Source of the DNA: an uncultured Roseburia sp.
GTDB lineage: Bacteria; Bacillota; Clostridia; Lachnospirales; Lachnospiraceae
Length of the DNA: 53,514 nt
Assembly (NCBI GenBank): GCA_900539115.1
Contig: UQAQ01000019.1
Coordinates: 1 to 53,514, forward strand
Reading direction: 5' to 3'
The translations under genes and the position numbers were made by a program. Position 1 is the stretch's first letter. Each line of letters opens with the position of its first letter. Positions 18,190 to 26,817 of the stretch are shown here, piece by piece. Below the pieces are notes generated by a model. The model did not search any database and was not told the DNA's origin. It was given only the letters and a program-made list of their open reading frames with translations.

Positions 18190-20280
18190 TCATTGTTTTA
18201 CATCTTTCATGCTGAAAGAAATTCTTCCCATCTTGTCTTTTCCGAGACAAACAACTTTCACTTTGTCACCCAAAGTAAGTTCGTCTTCTACATGATTGAT
18301 TCTTCTCTGGCAGATGTTGGAAATATGAACCATTCCCTCTTTTCCCGGAGCAAACTCGATGAATGCACCAAAATCTTTGATGCTTACAACAGTTCCTTCC
18401 AGAATCTGTCCTTTTTCAAAGTCAGATACGATAATCTGGATCAGGCGGATGGCTTCATCCATCATCGCTTTATCCGTACCACATACGGAAACAGCTCCGT
18501 CATCGGTAATATCAATCTTCACGCCGGTACGCTCGATCAATGTGTTGATCGTCTTACCACGCTGTCCGACTACTTCTCCGATCTTCGCAGGATCGATCAT
18601 GATCTGTTTGATCTTCGGAGCGTATTCATTTACTTCTTTTCTAGGCTCAGCGATTGCTTTGCTCATAACTTCATCAAGGATATACGTTCTGGCTTCTTTT
18701 GTACGGCGGATCGCACCTTCTACGATCTCACGAGTCAGACCGTGGATCTTGATATCCATCTGAATGGCTGTGATACCTTTGTGTGTTCCGGCAACTTTAA
18801 AGTCCATATCGCCAAAGAAATCTTCCAGTCCCTGAATATCGGTAAGAATCAGATAATCGTCGTCCGTTTCTCCGGTAACAAGTCCTACGGAAATACCGGC
18901 AACAGGAGCTTTGATCGGTACACCGGCAGCCATCAGTGACAATGTGGAAGCACAGATACTTCCCTGAGAAGTAGAACCGTTGGATTCCATAATCTCAGAT
19001 ACCGTACGGATGGTATATGGGAATTCCTCTTCCGAAGGAATTACCGGAAGCAGGGCACGCTCTGCCAATGCTCCATGTCCGATCTCACGGCGTCCCGGAC
19101 CTCTGCTTGGACGAGTTTCACCAACCGAGTAGGATGGGAAATTATAGTGATGAATGTATCTCTTAGAAGTTACATTTTCATCCAAGCCATCAATCTTCTG
19201 TTTTTCAGAAAGAGGAGCCAGTGTCGTAACATTGAGAACCTGTGTCTGTCCTCTCTGGAACAATCCGGAACCATGAACGGTAGGAAGTACATCGACTTCT
19301 GCGGACAATGGACGGATCTGTGTTACTTCACGGCCATCCGGACGTTTGTGGTCTTTCAGGATCATCTTACGAACGGTCTTTTTCTGGAATTTATATACAG
19401 CCTCATCAATCAGAGCAAACCAATCCGGATGCTCTTCTTCATAGCGTTCTTCCAATTTATCTTTGATCTGACGGATATTTTCTTCACGAACCTGTTTTAC
19501 ATCGGTAAATACAGCCTCTTCCATCGCTTCCGGTGTAATGAAGTTCACCATGTCTTCAAACATGTCTTCCGGAATATCAAAATGCTCATATTCGTGTTTT
19601 TCTTTTCCGCATTCTGCTACGATCTTATCAAAGAATTCGATGATCTGTCCATTGACTTCGTGAGCTTTGTAAATCGCTTCGATCATCTTATCTTCAGGCA
19701 CTTCATTGGCACCGGCTTCGATCATAATAACTTTTTCTCTTGTCGAAGCTACCGTAAGAGCAAGGTCAGAAACCTGTCTCTGTGCGGAAGTTGGATTGAT
19801 TACAAGTTCTCCATCTACGAGACCAATCTGTGTTGCTGCCGTCGGTCCGTCAAATGGAATATCAGAAATGCAGGTTGCCAAAGCAGAACCAAGCATTGCC
19901 GTAAGTTCCGGGCTGCAGTCCTGATCTACACACATAACGAGGTTTTCCAGTGTTACATCGTTACGGTAATCTTTTGGGAACAACGGACGCATCGGTCTGT
20001 CGATAACACGGTCTGTAAGGATCGCATTGTCCGAAGGTTTTCCTTCTCTTCTTGTGAATCCTCCGGGAATTTTTCCTACGGAATACATCTTTTCACTATA
20101 TTCTACACTAAGTGGGAAGAAGTCAATTCCTTCTCTTGGCTTCTCTGATGCTGTCGCTGTGGAAAGGACAACGGTATTTCCATAATGCATCAAAGCAGCA
20201 CCATTTGCCTGAGCGGCAACTCGTCCGATATCTACGGAAAGAGTACGTCCGCCAAGTTCCATTGAAAATGTCTTGTACAT
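18190..20280 (-). CDS. pnp: Polyribonucleotide nucleotidyltransferase
   Basis: A 3'-5' phosphorolytic exoribonuclease of mRNA decay. The 696 residues show two RNase PH-like halves (first about 1-230, second about 310-550 with GRREIGHGALAERAL and STSQGSICASTLSLMAAGVP). These are followed by a KH domain with GxxG in VGQRGKTI and an S1 domain starting EGTVVSIKDFGAF. Full length. Strong AAAGGAG before the ATG. The leader is long and structured, which points to post-transcriptional control. Confidence 0.98.
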   Translation of the reverse strand: MYKTFSMELGGRTLSVDIGRVAAQANGAALMHYGNTVVLSTATASEKPREGIDFFPLSVEYSEKMYSVGKIPGGFTRREGKPSDNAILTDRVIDRPMRPLFPKDYRNDVTLENLVMCVDQDCSPELTAMLGSALATCISDIPFDGPTAATQIGLVDGELVINPTSAQRQVSDLALTVASTREKVIMIEAGANEVPEDKMIEAIYKAHEVNGQIIEFFDKIVAECGKEKHEYEHFDIPEDMFEDMVNFITPEAMEEAVFTDVKQVREENIRQIKDKLEERYEEEHPDWFALIDEAVYKFQKKTVRKMILKDHKRPDGREVTQIRPLSAEVDVLPTVHGSGLFQRGQTQVLNVTTLAPLSEKQKIDGLDENVTSKRYIHHYNFPSYSVGETRPSRGPGRREIGHGALAERALLPVIPSEEEFPYTIRTVSEIMESNGSTSQGSICASTLSLMAAGVPIKAPVAGISVGLVTGETDDDYLILTDIQGLEDFFGDMDFKVAGTHKGITAIQMDIKIHGLTREIVEGAIRRTKEARTYILDEVMSKAIAEPRKEVNEYAPKIKQIMIDPAKIGEVVGQRGKTINTLIERTGVKIDITDDGAVSVCGTDKAMMDEAIRLIQIIVSDFEKGQILEGTVVSIKDFGAFIEFAPGKEGMVHISNICQRRINHVEDELTLGDKVKVVCLGKDKMGRISFSMKDVKQ

Positions 20281-20314
20281 ACTTATTATTCTCCTTTATT
20301 TATCTTTTTACAGA

Positions 20315-20491
20315 GCATCCGAAACAACTGAAAAACCTACTTACCCTATGATAAATCGGCTTTTCAGAAGTCTCGGATAATGCCCTTTTAATACATACTT
20401 ATTATATTATAACATTTGTCACCAAGTGGAGCTTGATGACCTGCGTGTGTATCAATACATTACATTATAACATATCTTTGGTATAAATCAA
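20315..20491 (-). promoter_or_regulatory. pnp promoter and structured 5' leader
   Basis: Minus-strand -35 TTGATT (20486-20491), 16-bp spacer, -10 TATAAT (20464-20469). The leader then forms a small hairpin (20419-20426 with 20432-20439) and a long one (20317-20337 with 20358-20378) about 35 nt before the start codon. Three imperfect positions are G-U pairs only when read as minus-strand RNA, which argues for a real RNA structure. E. coli pnp is autoregulated through a leader stem; a similar role here is inference. Confidence 0.6.
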
Positions 20492-20499
20492 ACCTCTTT

Positions 20500-20964
20500 T
20501 TATATCATTTTTTTTATCGGATAGCTGATGTCCTCTCCATCCCACATAAGTACCTCATCATGAAAATACGGAACACGCATCAACCCGGCACCAAAAAGAT
20601 AGGCACGATCGCGTTCTGCAATCTCATCCAGACGCATCCATTTTACTCCGATGATAGATTGTTCGTCTGCAGGAAGTTCCGGATCAATTCCCGTTTTTGC
20701 TACAGCATCTTCCGGAATCTCCACCAAAAAGGTAAATACACGGCTCTCAAGATCCGGTTTATATTCCACCGTCAACGGTCTTACCAAAGTTCCCTTAACC
20801 CGGCACTCTTCTTCTAATTCACGAAGGGCTGCCTGCTCCGGCGTCTCGTTTTCCTCGATTCCGCCGCCCGGCAGATTGAAGAAATCTCTTCCAAACAGCT
20901 GATGCTCTACCAATAAGATGCGGTTGCCACGGATTACCATGGACTGACTTCGATCTCTCTTCAT
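20500..20964 (-). CDS. NUDIX hydrolase
   Basis: A 154-residue pyrophosphohydrolase. The NUDIX box is clear: GGGIEENE followed by REL and EEEC (about 33-55), matching G-x5-E-x7-R-E-x2-E-E with Cys in the following position. The N-terminal strand MVIRGNRILLVEH and a C-terminal extension complete a single domain. Substrate (nucleotide sugar, modified nucleotide or other) is not predictable. GTGGAGG precedes the ATG. It lies between rpsO and pnp and is separated from rpsO by a terminator-like hairpin. Confidence 0.88.
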   Translation of the reverse strand: MKRDRSQSMVIRGNRILLVEHQLFGRDFFNLPGGGIEENETPEQAALRELEEECRVKGTLVRPLTVEYKPDLESRVFTFLVEIPEDAVAKTGIDPELPADEQSIIGVKWMRLDEIAERDRAYLFGAGLMRVPYFHDEVLMWDGEDISYPIKKMI

Positions 20965-20992
20965 AATTTATCCTCCACATAGTCAAAAATGA

Positions 20993-21027
20993 TACTACTG
21001 ATATCGGGTAAAAGCATATCAGCAGTA
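20993..21027 (-). terminator. Terminator after rpsO
   Basis: Minus-strand hairpin, arms 20993-21004 and 21016-21027 (12 pairs, one G-U), followed by TCATTTTTG. It lies 33 bp beyond the rpsO stop and just before the NUDIX gene. Confidence 0.7.
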
Positions 21028-21059
21028 CCATTTCATTCAGCTCATAATGAGCAGCATCA

Positions 21060-21326
21060 TTATTTACGAATTCCAAGTTTTGCGATCAACGCACGATAGC
21101 CTTCCAAGTCATTCTTTTTGAGATAGTCAAGAAGACCACGTCTCTTACCAACCATCTTCAAAAGACCGCGGCGGGAATGATGATCTTTTTTGTTCTCTTT
21201 CAAATGCTCTGTCAAAACATTGATTCTCTCTGTAAGAAGAGCAACCTGAACCTCAGGTGATCCTGTGTCGTTTGGTGTTCTTCCATACTCTTTAATGATT
21301 TCTGCTTTTCTTTCTGTTGTCATCAT
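21060..21326 (-). CDS. rpsO: 30S ribosomal protein S15
   Basis: An 88-residue primary 16S rRNA-binding protein of the small subunit. Diagnostic segments: GSPEVQVALLTERIN, HLKENKKDHHSRRGLL and GKRRGLLDYLKK. The gene begins with two consecutive ATG codons, and GGAGG lies 10 nt before the first. It is followed downstream by NUDIX and pnp; rpsO-pnp proximity is widespread in bacteria. Confidence 0.98.
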   Translation of the reverse strand: MMTTERKAEIIKEYGRTPNDTGSPEVQVALLTERINVLTEHLKENKKDHHSRRGLLKMVGKRRGLLDYLKKNDLEGYRALIAKLGIRK

Positions 21327-21358
21327 GATCGATGTACCTCCATAAATTTTTTAAAAAG

Positions 21359-21448
21359 CCAAGTACTAAGAACGGGTTGGAGTGTTCCACGCTCTGAGTA
21401 TTGGTTGTCTAACGGAATCAGTTTAACACAATTTAACTTTTTTGTAAA
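21359..21448 (-). promoter_or_regulatory. rpsO promoter and candidate S15 autoregulatory leader
   Basis: Minus-strand -35 TTTACA (21443-21448), 17-bp spacer, -10 TAAACT (21420-21425). The leader can pair 21359-21367 with 21397-21404, with an inner GAG-GTG/CAC-CTC hairpin, just upstream of the ribosome binding site. Firmicute rpsO leaders often bind S15; the assignment here is by position and foldability only. Confidence 0.5.
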
Positions 21449-21466
21449 GTTTTTTTCAAAATATAA

Positions 21467-21494
21467 TTGTATTTTTTAAAATATTTTGTATAAT
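21467..21494 (+). promoter_or_regulatory. Promoter of ktrB-ktrA
   Basis: -35 TTGTAT (21467-21472), 16-bp spacer, -10 TATAAT (21489-21494), 51 bp before the ktrB start. The leader is too short for a c-di-AMP riboswitch. Confidence 0.65.
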
Positions 21495-21545
21495 AGAAAG
21501 CGTACTACAAGATTTACAAAATATCAACAATAAAGGAAGTTTTTT

Positions 21546-22889
21546 ATGTTAGGAAAATGGTCACGGAAACTTGGTCCTTCCCGGTTGATCGCACTGAGTT
21601 TTGTTATTTTGATACTTACCGGTACCTTTTTATTGTGTCTGCCGGTCTCCGCGCGGGATGGTAATTTTACGTCCCCGCTGGATGCTCTTTTCACAGCAAC
21701 AAGTGCTACCTGTGTAACGGGACTTATTGTCGCTGATACGTTTACCAAATGGTCCTTGTTTGGGCAAATTGTCATTCTCATCCTGATTCAGATCGGAGGC
21801 ATCGGACTCATGTCCTTTATCTCTATGTTTTTCATATTTATGAAGCGAAAATTGTCGCTTCAGGACCGCATGCTTTTGATGCAGGCTGCAGGAAATACAC
21901 AGTTGAGCGGTATGGTAAAACTGGTTCGGCGTATTGTATCCGGTACGTTTTTGATTGAAGGATGTGGTGCACTTCTGCTTGCCATCCGGTTTATCCCGCG
22001 TATGGGTTTCGGGCAGGGATTATACTATGCCGTATTTCACGCGATATCCGCCTTTTGCAATGCCGGTTTTGATCTGATGGGACGATACGAGCCGTATTCT
22101 TCGTTGACGGGATATGCCTCGGATGTTCTTGTAAATATCACGGTGATGCTTTTGATTATCATCGGAGGGATCGGATTTTTAGTATGGGATGATATTTTGA
22201 AATACCGCCTGTCTTTTAAGAATTATTCCCTTCATTCAAAGATTATTCTTGTGACAACACCGGTTTTATTAGTCGGCGGAGCCATCGGCTATTTTGTATT
22301 TGAGCAGAATTATACCCTTCAGGGAAATGGCATCGGCGAACAGATCCTAAAATCGTTTTTCGCCTCCACGACAATGCGTACGGCTGGTTTTAATACAATT
22401 GATTATGCCAGCATGTCGCCGTCTGCTTCACTTTTATCTGACGTTTTGATGATGATTGGCGGAAGTCCCGGTTCGACTGCCGGCGGAATGAAGGTCACGA
22501 CAATTACACTGGTGTTTCTCTCGATGGTTTCGATGCTTCGCGGACAATCAGACACCGTAATCGGCAAACGACGGGTGAGCACAATTTTAATCAAACAGGC
22601 AGCTGTTATCATTTTAGTGTATGCTGTTTACATTCTGGCAGGAACTATGCTTATCTGCCACATTGAAGGACTGCCGATATCTAATGTGCTTTTTGAGGTC
22701 ATTTCGGCTGTCTGCACCGTTGGCGTAACAACAGGGATCACCCCGCATCTGTGCGCCCTGTCACATATTATTTTGATCATTTTAATGTATGGTGGACGAA
22801 TTGGCGGATTTACATTGATGCTCATCCTCGGAAAGCAAAACAAGCAGCCACCGCTTCGAAGAGCAAAAGAAAATATATTGATTGGATAA
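21546..22889 (+). CDS. ktrB: Potassium uptake channel subunit KtrB/TrkH
   Basis: A 447-residue integral membrane K+ (or Na+-coupled K+) translocator of the Trk/Ktr/HKT superfamily, built from four M1-P-M2 repeats. Pore-loop segments appear in ATSATCVTGLI (about 50-60), AISAFCNAGFDLMG (about 170), TTMRTAGFNTID and AVCTVGVTTG, each with the selectivity glycine. AAAGGAAG precedes the ATG. Paired 11 bp later with the cytoplasmic regulator ktrA. Confidence 0.95.
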   Translation: MLGKWSRKLGPSRLIALSFVILILTGTFLLCLPVSARDGNFTSPLDALFTATSATCVTGLIVADTFTKWSLFGQIVILILIQIGGIGLMSFISMFFIFMKRKLSLQDRMLLMQAAGNTQLSGMVKLVRRIVSGTFLIEGCGALLLAIRFIPRMGFGQGLYYAVFHAISAFCNAGFDLMGRYEPYSSLTGYASDVLVNITVMLLIIIGGIGFLVWDDILKYRLSFKNYSLHSKIILVTTPVLLVGGAIGYFVFEQNYTLQGNGIGEQILKSFFASTTMRTAGFNTIDYASMSPSASLLSDVLMMIGGSPGSTAGGMKVTTITLVFLSMVSMLRGQSDTVIGKRRVSTILIKQAAVIILVYAVYILAGTMLICHIEGLPISNVLFEVISAVCTVGVTTGITPHLCALSHIILIILMYGGRIGGFTLMLILGKQNKQPPLRRAKENILIG

Positions 22890-22900
22890 AGGAGATTATT

Positions 22901-23575
22901 ATGAAATCAATTCTTATTATTGGAATGGGAATGCTGGGACAATGTCTGGCAGCCCGTATGCAGGAACTTGGAAACGATGTTATGGTGATTGACCGCGACG
23001 AAGATAAAATCCAGGAATTGTCAACGCTTTTCCCGGATGCCCTGTCCGGTGACTGTACCAATCCGGCGGTTTTAAAATCCATCGGTGTCAACAATTTTGA
23101 CTACTGTTTTGTCGCAATCGGTGAAGATTTTTATGCATCATTGGAAATCACTTCCATATTAAAAGAACTGGGTGCGCGGTGTGTCATTTCTAAAGCAAAA
23201 CGAAAACGACAGGCGGATTTTTTAAAAAAGATCGGAGCCGATGAAGTCTTCTTCCCGGAAAAAGAAATTGCAGAAAAACTGGCAGTACGTTACAATGCGA
23301 CAAATATATTTGACTATATCGAATTAACATCGGACTGCTCCATCTTTGAAATTCCGATCATCCCTTCGTGGGCAGGGAAAAGCATACTGGAAATTAATGT
23401 AAGGCAGAAATATAAAGTCAATATTATTGCAATAAAAAACGGCACGGTCATTGACCCGATGCCGGCAGGAAATTATGTATTCGGACCGGAAGATCATATT
23501 GTCGTCATAGGAAAATCCACCGATGTCTTTCAATTATCTTCGCAGACAACGGTGGATCCGAATTCTTATAACTGA
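22901..23575 (+). CDS. ktrA: Potassium uptake regulatory subunit KtrA (RCK)
   Basis: A 224-residue cytoplasmic RCK ring protein that gates KtrB according to bound nucleotide. TrkA-N Rossmann domain with GMGMLGQCLA and VIDRDEDK (about 7-35), then a TrkA-C domain (about 140-215), the usual c-di-AMP-binding part. The open frame extends back to 22751 inside ktrB, but GGAG before the ATG at 22901 and the family N-terminus MKSILIIGMG fix the start. Its end overlaps rsfS tail to tail by 10 bp. Confidence 0.94.
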   Translation: MKSILIIGMGMLGQCLAARMQELGNDVMVIDRDEDKIQELSTLFPDALSGDCTNPAVLKSIGVNNFDYCFVAIGEDFYASLEITSILKELGARCVISKAKRKRQADFLKKIGADEVFFPEKEIAEKLAVRYNATNIFDYIELTSDCSIFEIPIIPSWAGKSILEINVRQKYKVNIIAIKNGTVIDPMPAGNYVFGPEDHIVVIGKSTDVFQLSSQTTVDPNSYN

Positions 23576-23913
23576 TCCCGGTCGATCTTTTTGCCGTCAC
23601 GCCAGATGCGCTCAAGGTCATAAAACAAGCGGTCTTCCGGCGAAAACACATGGACGATAACATCTTTATAGTCCATCAGGATCCAAGTGGAATTTTTATT
23701 TCCTTCGATCCGTTCATTATGAATGCCATTCTGATGCATACGCATCTCTACATTGTCGGATAAAGCAGCAATCTGATTGCTGTTTTTTCCGTTGGCAATG
23801 ATCAGATAATCCGCGATCACAGAAATCTCGTCGATCTGTATGATCCGAATATCTTCTCCTAATTTTTCATCCAATGCATCATACGCGATGCGAGCCATTT
23901 CATTTGATGTCAT
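23566..23913 (-). CDS. rsfS: Ribosomal silencing factor RsfS
   Basis: A 115-residue protein that binds L14 and blocks subunit joining in starvation. Family segments: IIQIDEISVIADYLIIANGKN, STWILMDYKDVIVHVF and RLFYDLERIW. The ATG at 23913 overlaps the nadD-yqeK stop (ATGA), with AGAAAGGA upstream; the longer frame to 23937 has no better site. Last gene of the rplU operon. Confidence 0.95.
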   Translation of the reverse strand: MTSNEMARIAYDALDEKLGEDIRIIQIDEISVIADYLIIANGKNSNQIAALSDNVEMRMHQNGIHNERIEGNKNSTWILMDYKDVIVHVFSPEDRLFYDLERIWRDGKKIDRDQL

Positions 23914-25118
23914 AGCGTTATTCCTTTCTGATACCATTCATACGTTTCCAGCGAAATCGTATCAATGGGCTGATTTTGTTCCCGAAGATAAGAAATTCCG
24001 TTTTCCAATGCAAAGCGCATTCCAGTATCCAGATTTTGGAAACAGGCAGTTCGGACTTCCTGAAGCGAATGTGGTTTGCAGTCCATCGCACGCCCGGGTT
24101 CAATATAATCGGCAAGATAAATAATCTTTTCCAATACTGTCATATCGGGGTGCCCTGTCGTATGATAACGGATCGCGGATAAAATTTCTTCATCCTCTAC
24201 CTGATACTTTGTTTTCGCATAAAAAGCCCCTAATTTTCCATGAATGAGAGCGGGATTGAGCCGTTCCATCTCCGTCAAAGAAATCCCGGCTTCTTCACAA
24301 AGCATAATCTGCTCTTCTTTTTCATAAAATTTCGCACAATCATGTAAAAGCCCGGCAAGAAATGCTTTTTCCTCATCTGCATTATGAACAGCAGCAAGAT
24401 TTGCCGCGGTGTATGCCACGCCTAATGTATGGCGAAACCGTTTGGGGCGCAGGGTGGCTTTTAAATAACTTAAAATCTTTGGTGTTGTAACTTTTTTCTT
24501 AAAAAGCGGTTTTTCATAGCCATACAAATTATGGAAACGGATATATTTCATTACCGCATCCGGAATCCGATAATCGACAGACTTTCCTTTTTGCAGCTGT
24601 GCACGCAGTTCACTGGAAGAAATATCGATCAATGGCATCTTGATAAAGGAAATCTTTGCCTTATATGTTTTCCTTAACTCTTCCGCTTTTTCTTTCAGTT
24701 GTTTTCCTGTTTCATCTTCCCTGTCGGCTGCTAGAATATGGCAATGTTTCATCACAAATGCCGGCTTATGCCACGTTTCGATCTCACGCAGGGAATCTCC
24801 GCCTAAAATAAAATAAATCTTGCACTCCGGATTTTCTCTTTCTATGATTTCCAGCGTATCACTCGTGTACGTGGTCCCCTCGCGGCAAAGTTCCAAATCT
24901 GAAAATACGAACTTTGGATTTCCGTCGATCGCATGACAGATCATGCGGCTACGATGTTCAGCAGAGACAATATCCGTCCCCTTTTTATGCGGTGGATTTT
25001 TCGATGGCATAAACCAGACTTCATCCAGTTCAAACTGCCTCGCAGCTTCCTCTGCCATCAGCAAATGTACATTATGAATGGGATTAAATGTCCCTCCCAT
25101 AATACCGATTTTCATCAT
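23910..25118 (-). CDS. nadD: Fused nicotinate-nucleotide adenylyltransferase and YqeK-type HD phosphohydrolase
   Basis: A 402-residue two-domain protein. The N-terminal half (1-205) is NadD, forming deamido-NAD from nicotinate mononucleotide and ATP: GGTFNPIHNVHLLMAEEA and the ISSSELR motif. The C-terminal half (about 215-402) is a YqeK-like HD domain (His-Asp in GLLHDCAKFY, first His in RHTLGVAYTAANLA), a family shown elsewhere to split Ap4A symmetrically. In Bacillus these are two adjacent genes; here they are joined in one frame with a short linker. Two ATG codons at the start; the second gives the usual N-terminus. Confidence 0.92.
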   Translation of the reverse strand: MMKIGIMGGTFNPIHNVHLLMAEEAARQFELDEVWFMPSKNPPHKKGTDIVSAEHRSRMICHAIDGNPKFVFSDLELCREGTTYTSDTLEIIERENPECKIYFILGGDSLREIETWHKPAFVMKHCHILAADREDETGKQLKEKAEELRKTYKAKISFIKMPLIDISSSELRAQLQKGKSVDYRIPDAVMKYIRFHNLYGYEKPLFKKKVTTPKILSYLKATLRPKRFRHTLGVAYTAANLAAVHNADEEKAFLAGLLHDCAKFYEKEEQIMLCEEAGISLTEMERLNPALIHGKLGAFYAKTKYQVEDEEILSAIRYHTTGHPDMTVLEKIIYLADYIEPGRAMDCKPHSLQEVRTACFQNLDTGMRFALENGISYLREQNQPIDTISLETYEWYQKGITL

Positions 25119-25121
25119 TTA

Positions 25122-25427
25122 TCACGCTTTCTTTGATGGTTTTGGAAGTTCAATCTTTTTATTGTCTTTGGACTCGCGGTAAAGCACGACTTTCTTTCCG
25201 ATCACCTGTACCACTTCCGAACGGGTACGCTCCGCGATCACCTGTGCAATCTCTTTCGGATCATCAAAACAGTTTTTTAAGATGTGCATTTTGATCAATT
25301 CTCTTGCCTCCAATGCCTCATCTACTGCAGATATCAATTCCGGCGTTACCGAAGATTTTCCAATCTGTAAGATTGGTGTGATCTTCATTGCCAGACTTTT
25401 TAAATAAGCTCTTTGCTTGCTTGTCAT
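25122..25427 (-). CDS. yhbY: YhbY-family CRM-domain RNA-binding protein
   Basis: A 101-residue ribosome-assembly protein with a CRM fold. It starts with KQRAYLKSLAMKI and carries the motif QIGKSSVTPELI (about 22-33) corresponding to the GxxG-containing CRM loop. A Lys-rich tail follows. AAATGAGG precedes the ATG. Between obgE and nadD in the conserved biogenesis operon. Confidence 0.93.
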   Translation of the reverse strand: MTSKQRAYLKSLAMKITPILQIGKSSVTPELISAVDEALEARELIKMHILKNCFDDPKEIAQVIAERTRSEVVQVIGKKVVLYRESKDNKKIELPKPSKKA

Positions 25428-25442
25428 CGTATTTCCTCATTT

Positions 25443-26735
25443 CTATTTGTAATATTCAAAACTCCATCCGTAAATCTCTACGGTGTCGCCATCTTCGATT
25501 CCAAGGGCTTCCAGTTCTTCCAGCATTCCGTTATTTTTAAGGAATTTCTGGAAAAATTCAAATCCCTTTTCCGAATCCAGGTTCGTATATCCTAACATGC
25601 GTTCTACACGTGGACCATCGATATGATATACGCCTTCTTCCTTCTCGTCCGCATACACATTGTATGGTTCGTTCTGGAAATCCGGTTCTTCTATCATATA
25701 TTCTTTCTCAAAGACAACCTTTTCTTCTTTGATCTCATCCAACATGCCTTTGACGTAATACAGAAGTTCCTTTACGCCCTTTCCTGTTACGGCAGAAATT
25801 GGAAATACTTTAATTCCCTTCGGTTCAAATTCTTCTTTGAGTAATGTCAGAACCGTTTCTTCCTCATCACCGTAAAAACAGTCAATCTTATTGGCTGCGA
25901 TAACCTGTGGACGGGCTGCGATCTCCTCACTGTAAGCGCGGATCTCCTGATTGATGACATTGATATCCTGAATCGGGTCACGTCCCTCCGTCGAAGCCGC
26001 ATCTACCATGTGAATCATAACACGGGTACGCTCAATGTGTTTCAAAAATTGATGCCCTAATCCGATTCCCTCAGAAGCACCTTCAATCAATCCCGGTATA
26101 TCGGCAATGACAAAACCATCCGTTCCTTCCAGGTCTACCACACCAAGATTCGGATTTAATGTGGTAAAGTGATAATTGGCAATCTTGGGCTGCGCATTGG
26201 TTACACGGGACAAAAACGTGGATTTTCCGACATTGGGGAATCCAACCAGTCCGACATCCGCAATCGTCTTCAATTCCAAAATAACTTCCAGCTCCGTCGC
26301 CGGTTTTCCCGGCTGGGCATATTTTGGCACCTGCATCGTCGGCGTTGCATAATGCTGGTTTCCCTTGCCGCCACGGCCTCCTTTTAAGATCACTTCTCTT
26401 GTATTATCATAGGACATATCGGTGATGACTTGTCCTGAATTTGCTTCTTTTACAATCGTTCCCGCCGGAACTTTTACTACGAGGTCCGCACCATCTTTTC
26501 CGTGGCATCGTCTCTTGCCACCCGGTTCACCGTCCTCGGCACAATATTTACGAATATGACGAAATTCATTTAAGGTATTGATTCCCGGATCCACTTCAAA
26601 TATAAGGTCTCCTCCGCGGCCGCCATCGCCGCCATCCGGTCCGCCATTTGGTACATACAATTCTCTTCGGAAACTGACATGACCGTCGCCGCCTTTTCCG
26701 GAACGAATATAAATTTTTGCCTGATCTGCAAACAT
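25443..26735 (-). CDS. obgE: Obg/CgtA family GTPase
   Basis: A 430-residue ribosome-associated GTPase acting in 50S maturation and the stress response. N-terminal glycine-rich Obg fold (2-158, KGGRGGKGNQHYATPT), G domain with GFPNVGKST, DIPGLIEGA and NKID, and a C-terminal OCT domain (about 345-430) usual in Firmicutes. The frame opens at 26783, but AAAGGGAG before the ATG at 26735 and the family start MFADQAKIYIRSGKGGDG set the coding start. Confidence 0.97.
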   Translation of the reverse strand: MFADQAKIYIRSGKGGDGHVSFRRELYVPNGGPDGGDGGRGGDLIFEVDPGINTLNEFRHIRKYCAEDGEPGGKRRCHGKDGADLVVKVPAGTIVKEANSGQVITDMSYDNTREVILKGGRGGKGNQHYATPTMQVPKYAQPGKPATELEVILELKTIADVGLVGFPNVGKSTFLSRVTNAQPKIANYHFTTLNPNLGVVDLEGTDGFVIADIPGLIEGASEGIGLGHQFLKHIERTRVMIHMVDAASTEGRDPIQDINVINQEIRAYSEEIAARPQVIAANKIDCFYGDEEETVLTLLKEEFEPKGIKVFPISAVTGKGVKELLYYVKGMLDEIKEEKVVFEKEYMIEEPDFQNEPYNVYADEKEEGVYHIDGPRVERMLGYTNLDSEKGFEFFQKFLKNNGMLEELEALGIEDGDTVEIYGWSFEYYK

Positions 26736-26772
26736 ACGTATCTCCCTTTCAAATTGAGTATAAAAGGTAAAA

Positions 26773-26804
26773 GGGGCTGCCACATCTCATGACATGACAG
26801 CCCC
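26773..26804 (-). terminator. Hairpin between rpmA and obgE, probable partial terminator
   Basis: Arms 26773-26782 and 26795-26804 (10 pairs, one G-U on the minus strand), followed by TTTTACCTTTT. It would reduce expression of obgE and the genes below it relative to the ribosomal proteins. Confidence 0.65.
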
Positions 26805-26817
26805 GAAATTGTCAAAA

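Noticed and set aside
17941..18939. Long plus-strand open frame (332 codons) opposite pnp and the amidase
   Set aside because: Crosses two well-supported genes in antisense; no start signal or family features.
19075..20148. Long plus-strand open frame (357 codons) opposite pnp
   Set aside because: Antisense shadow of a strongly conserved gene; Phe/Ser/Cys-rich translation and no family pattern.
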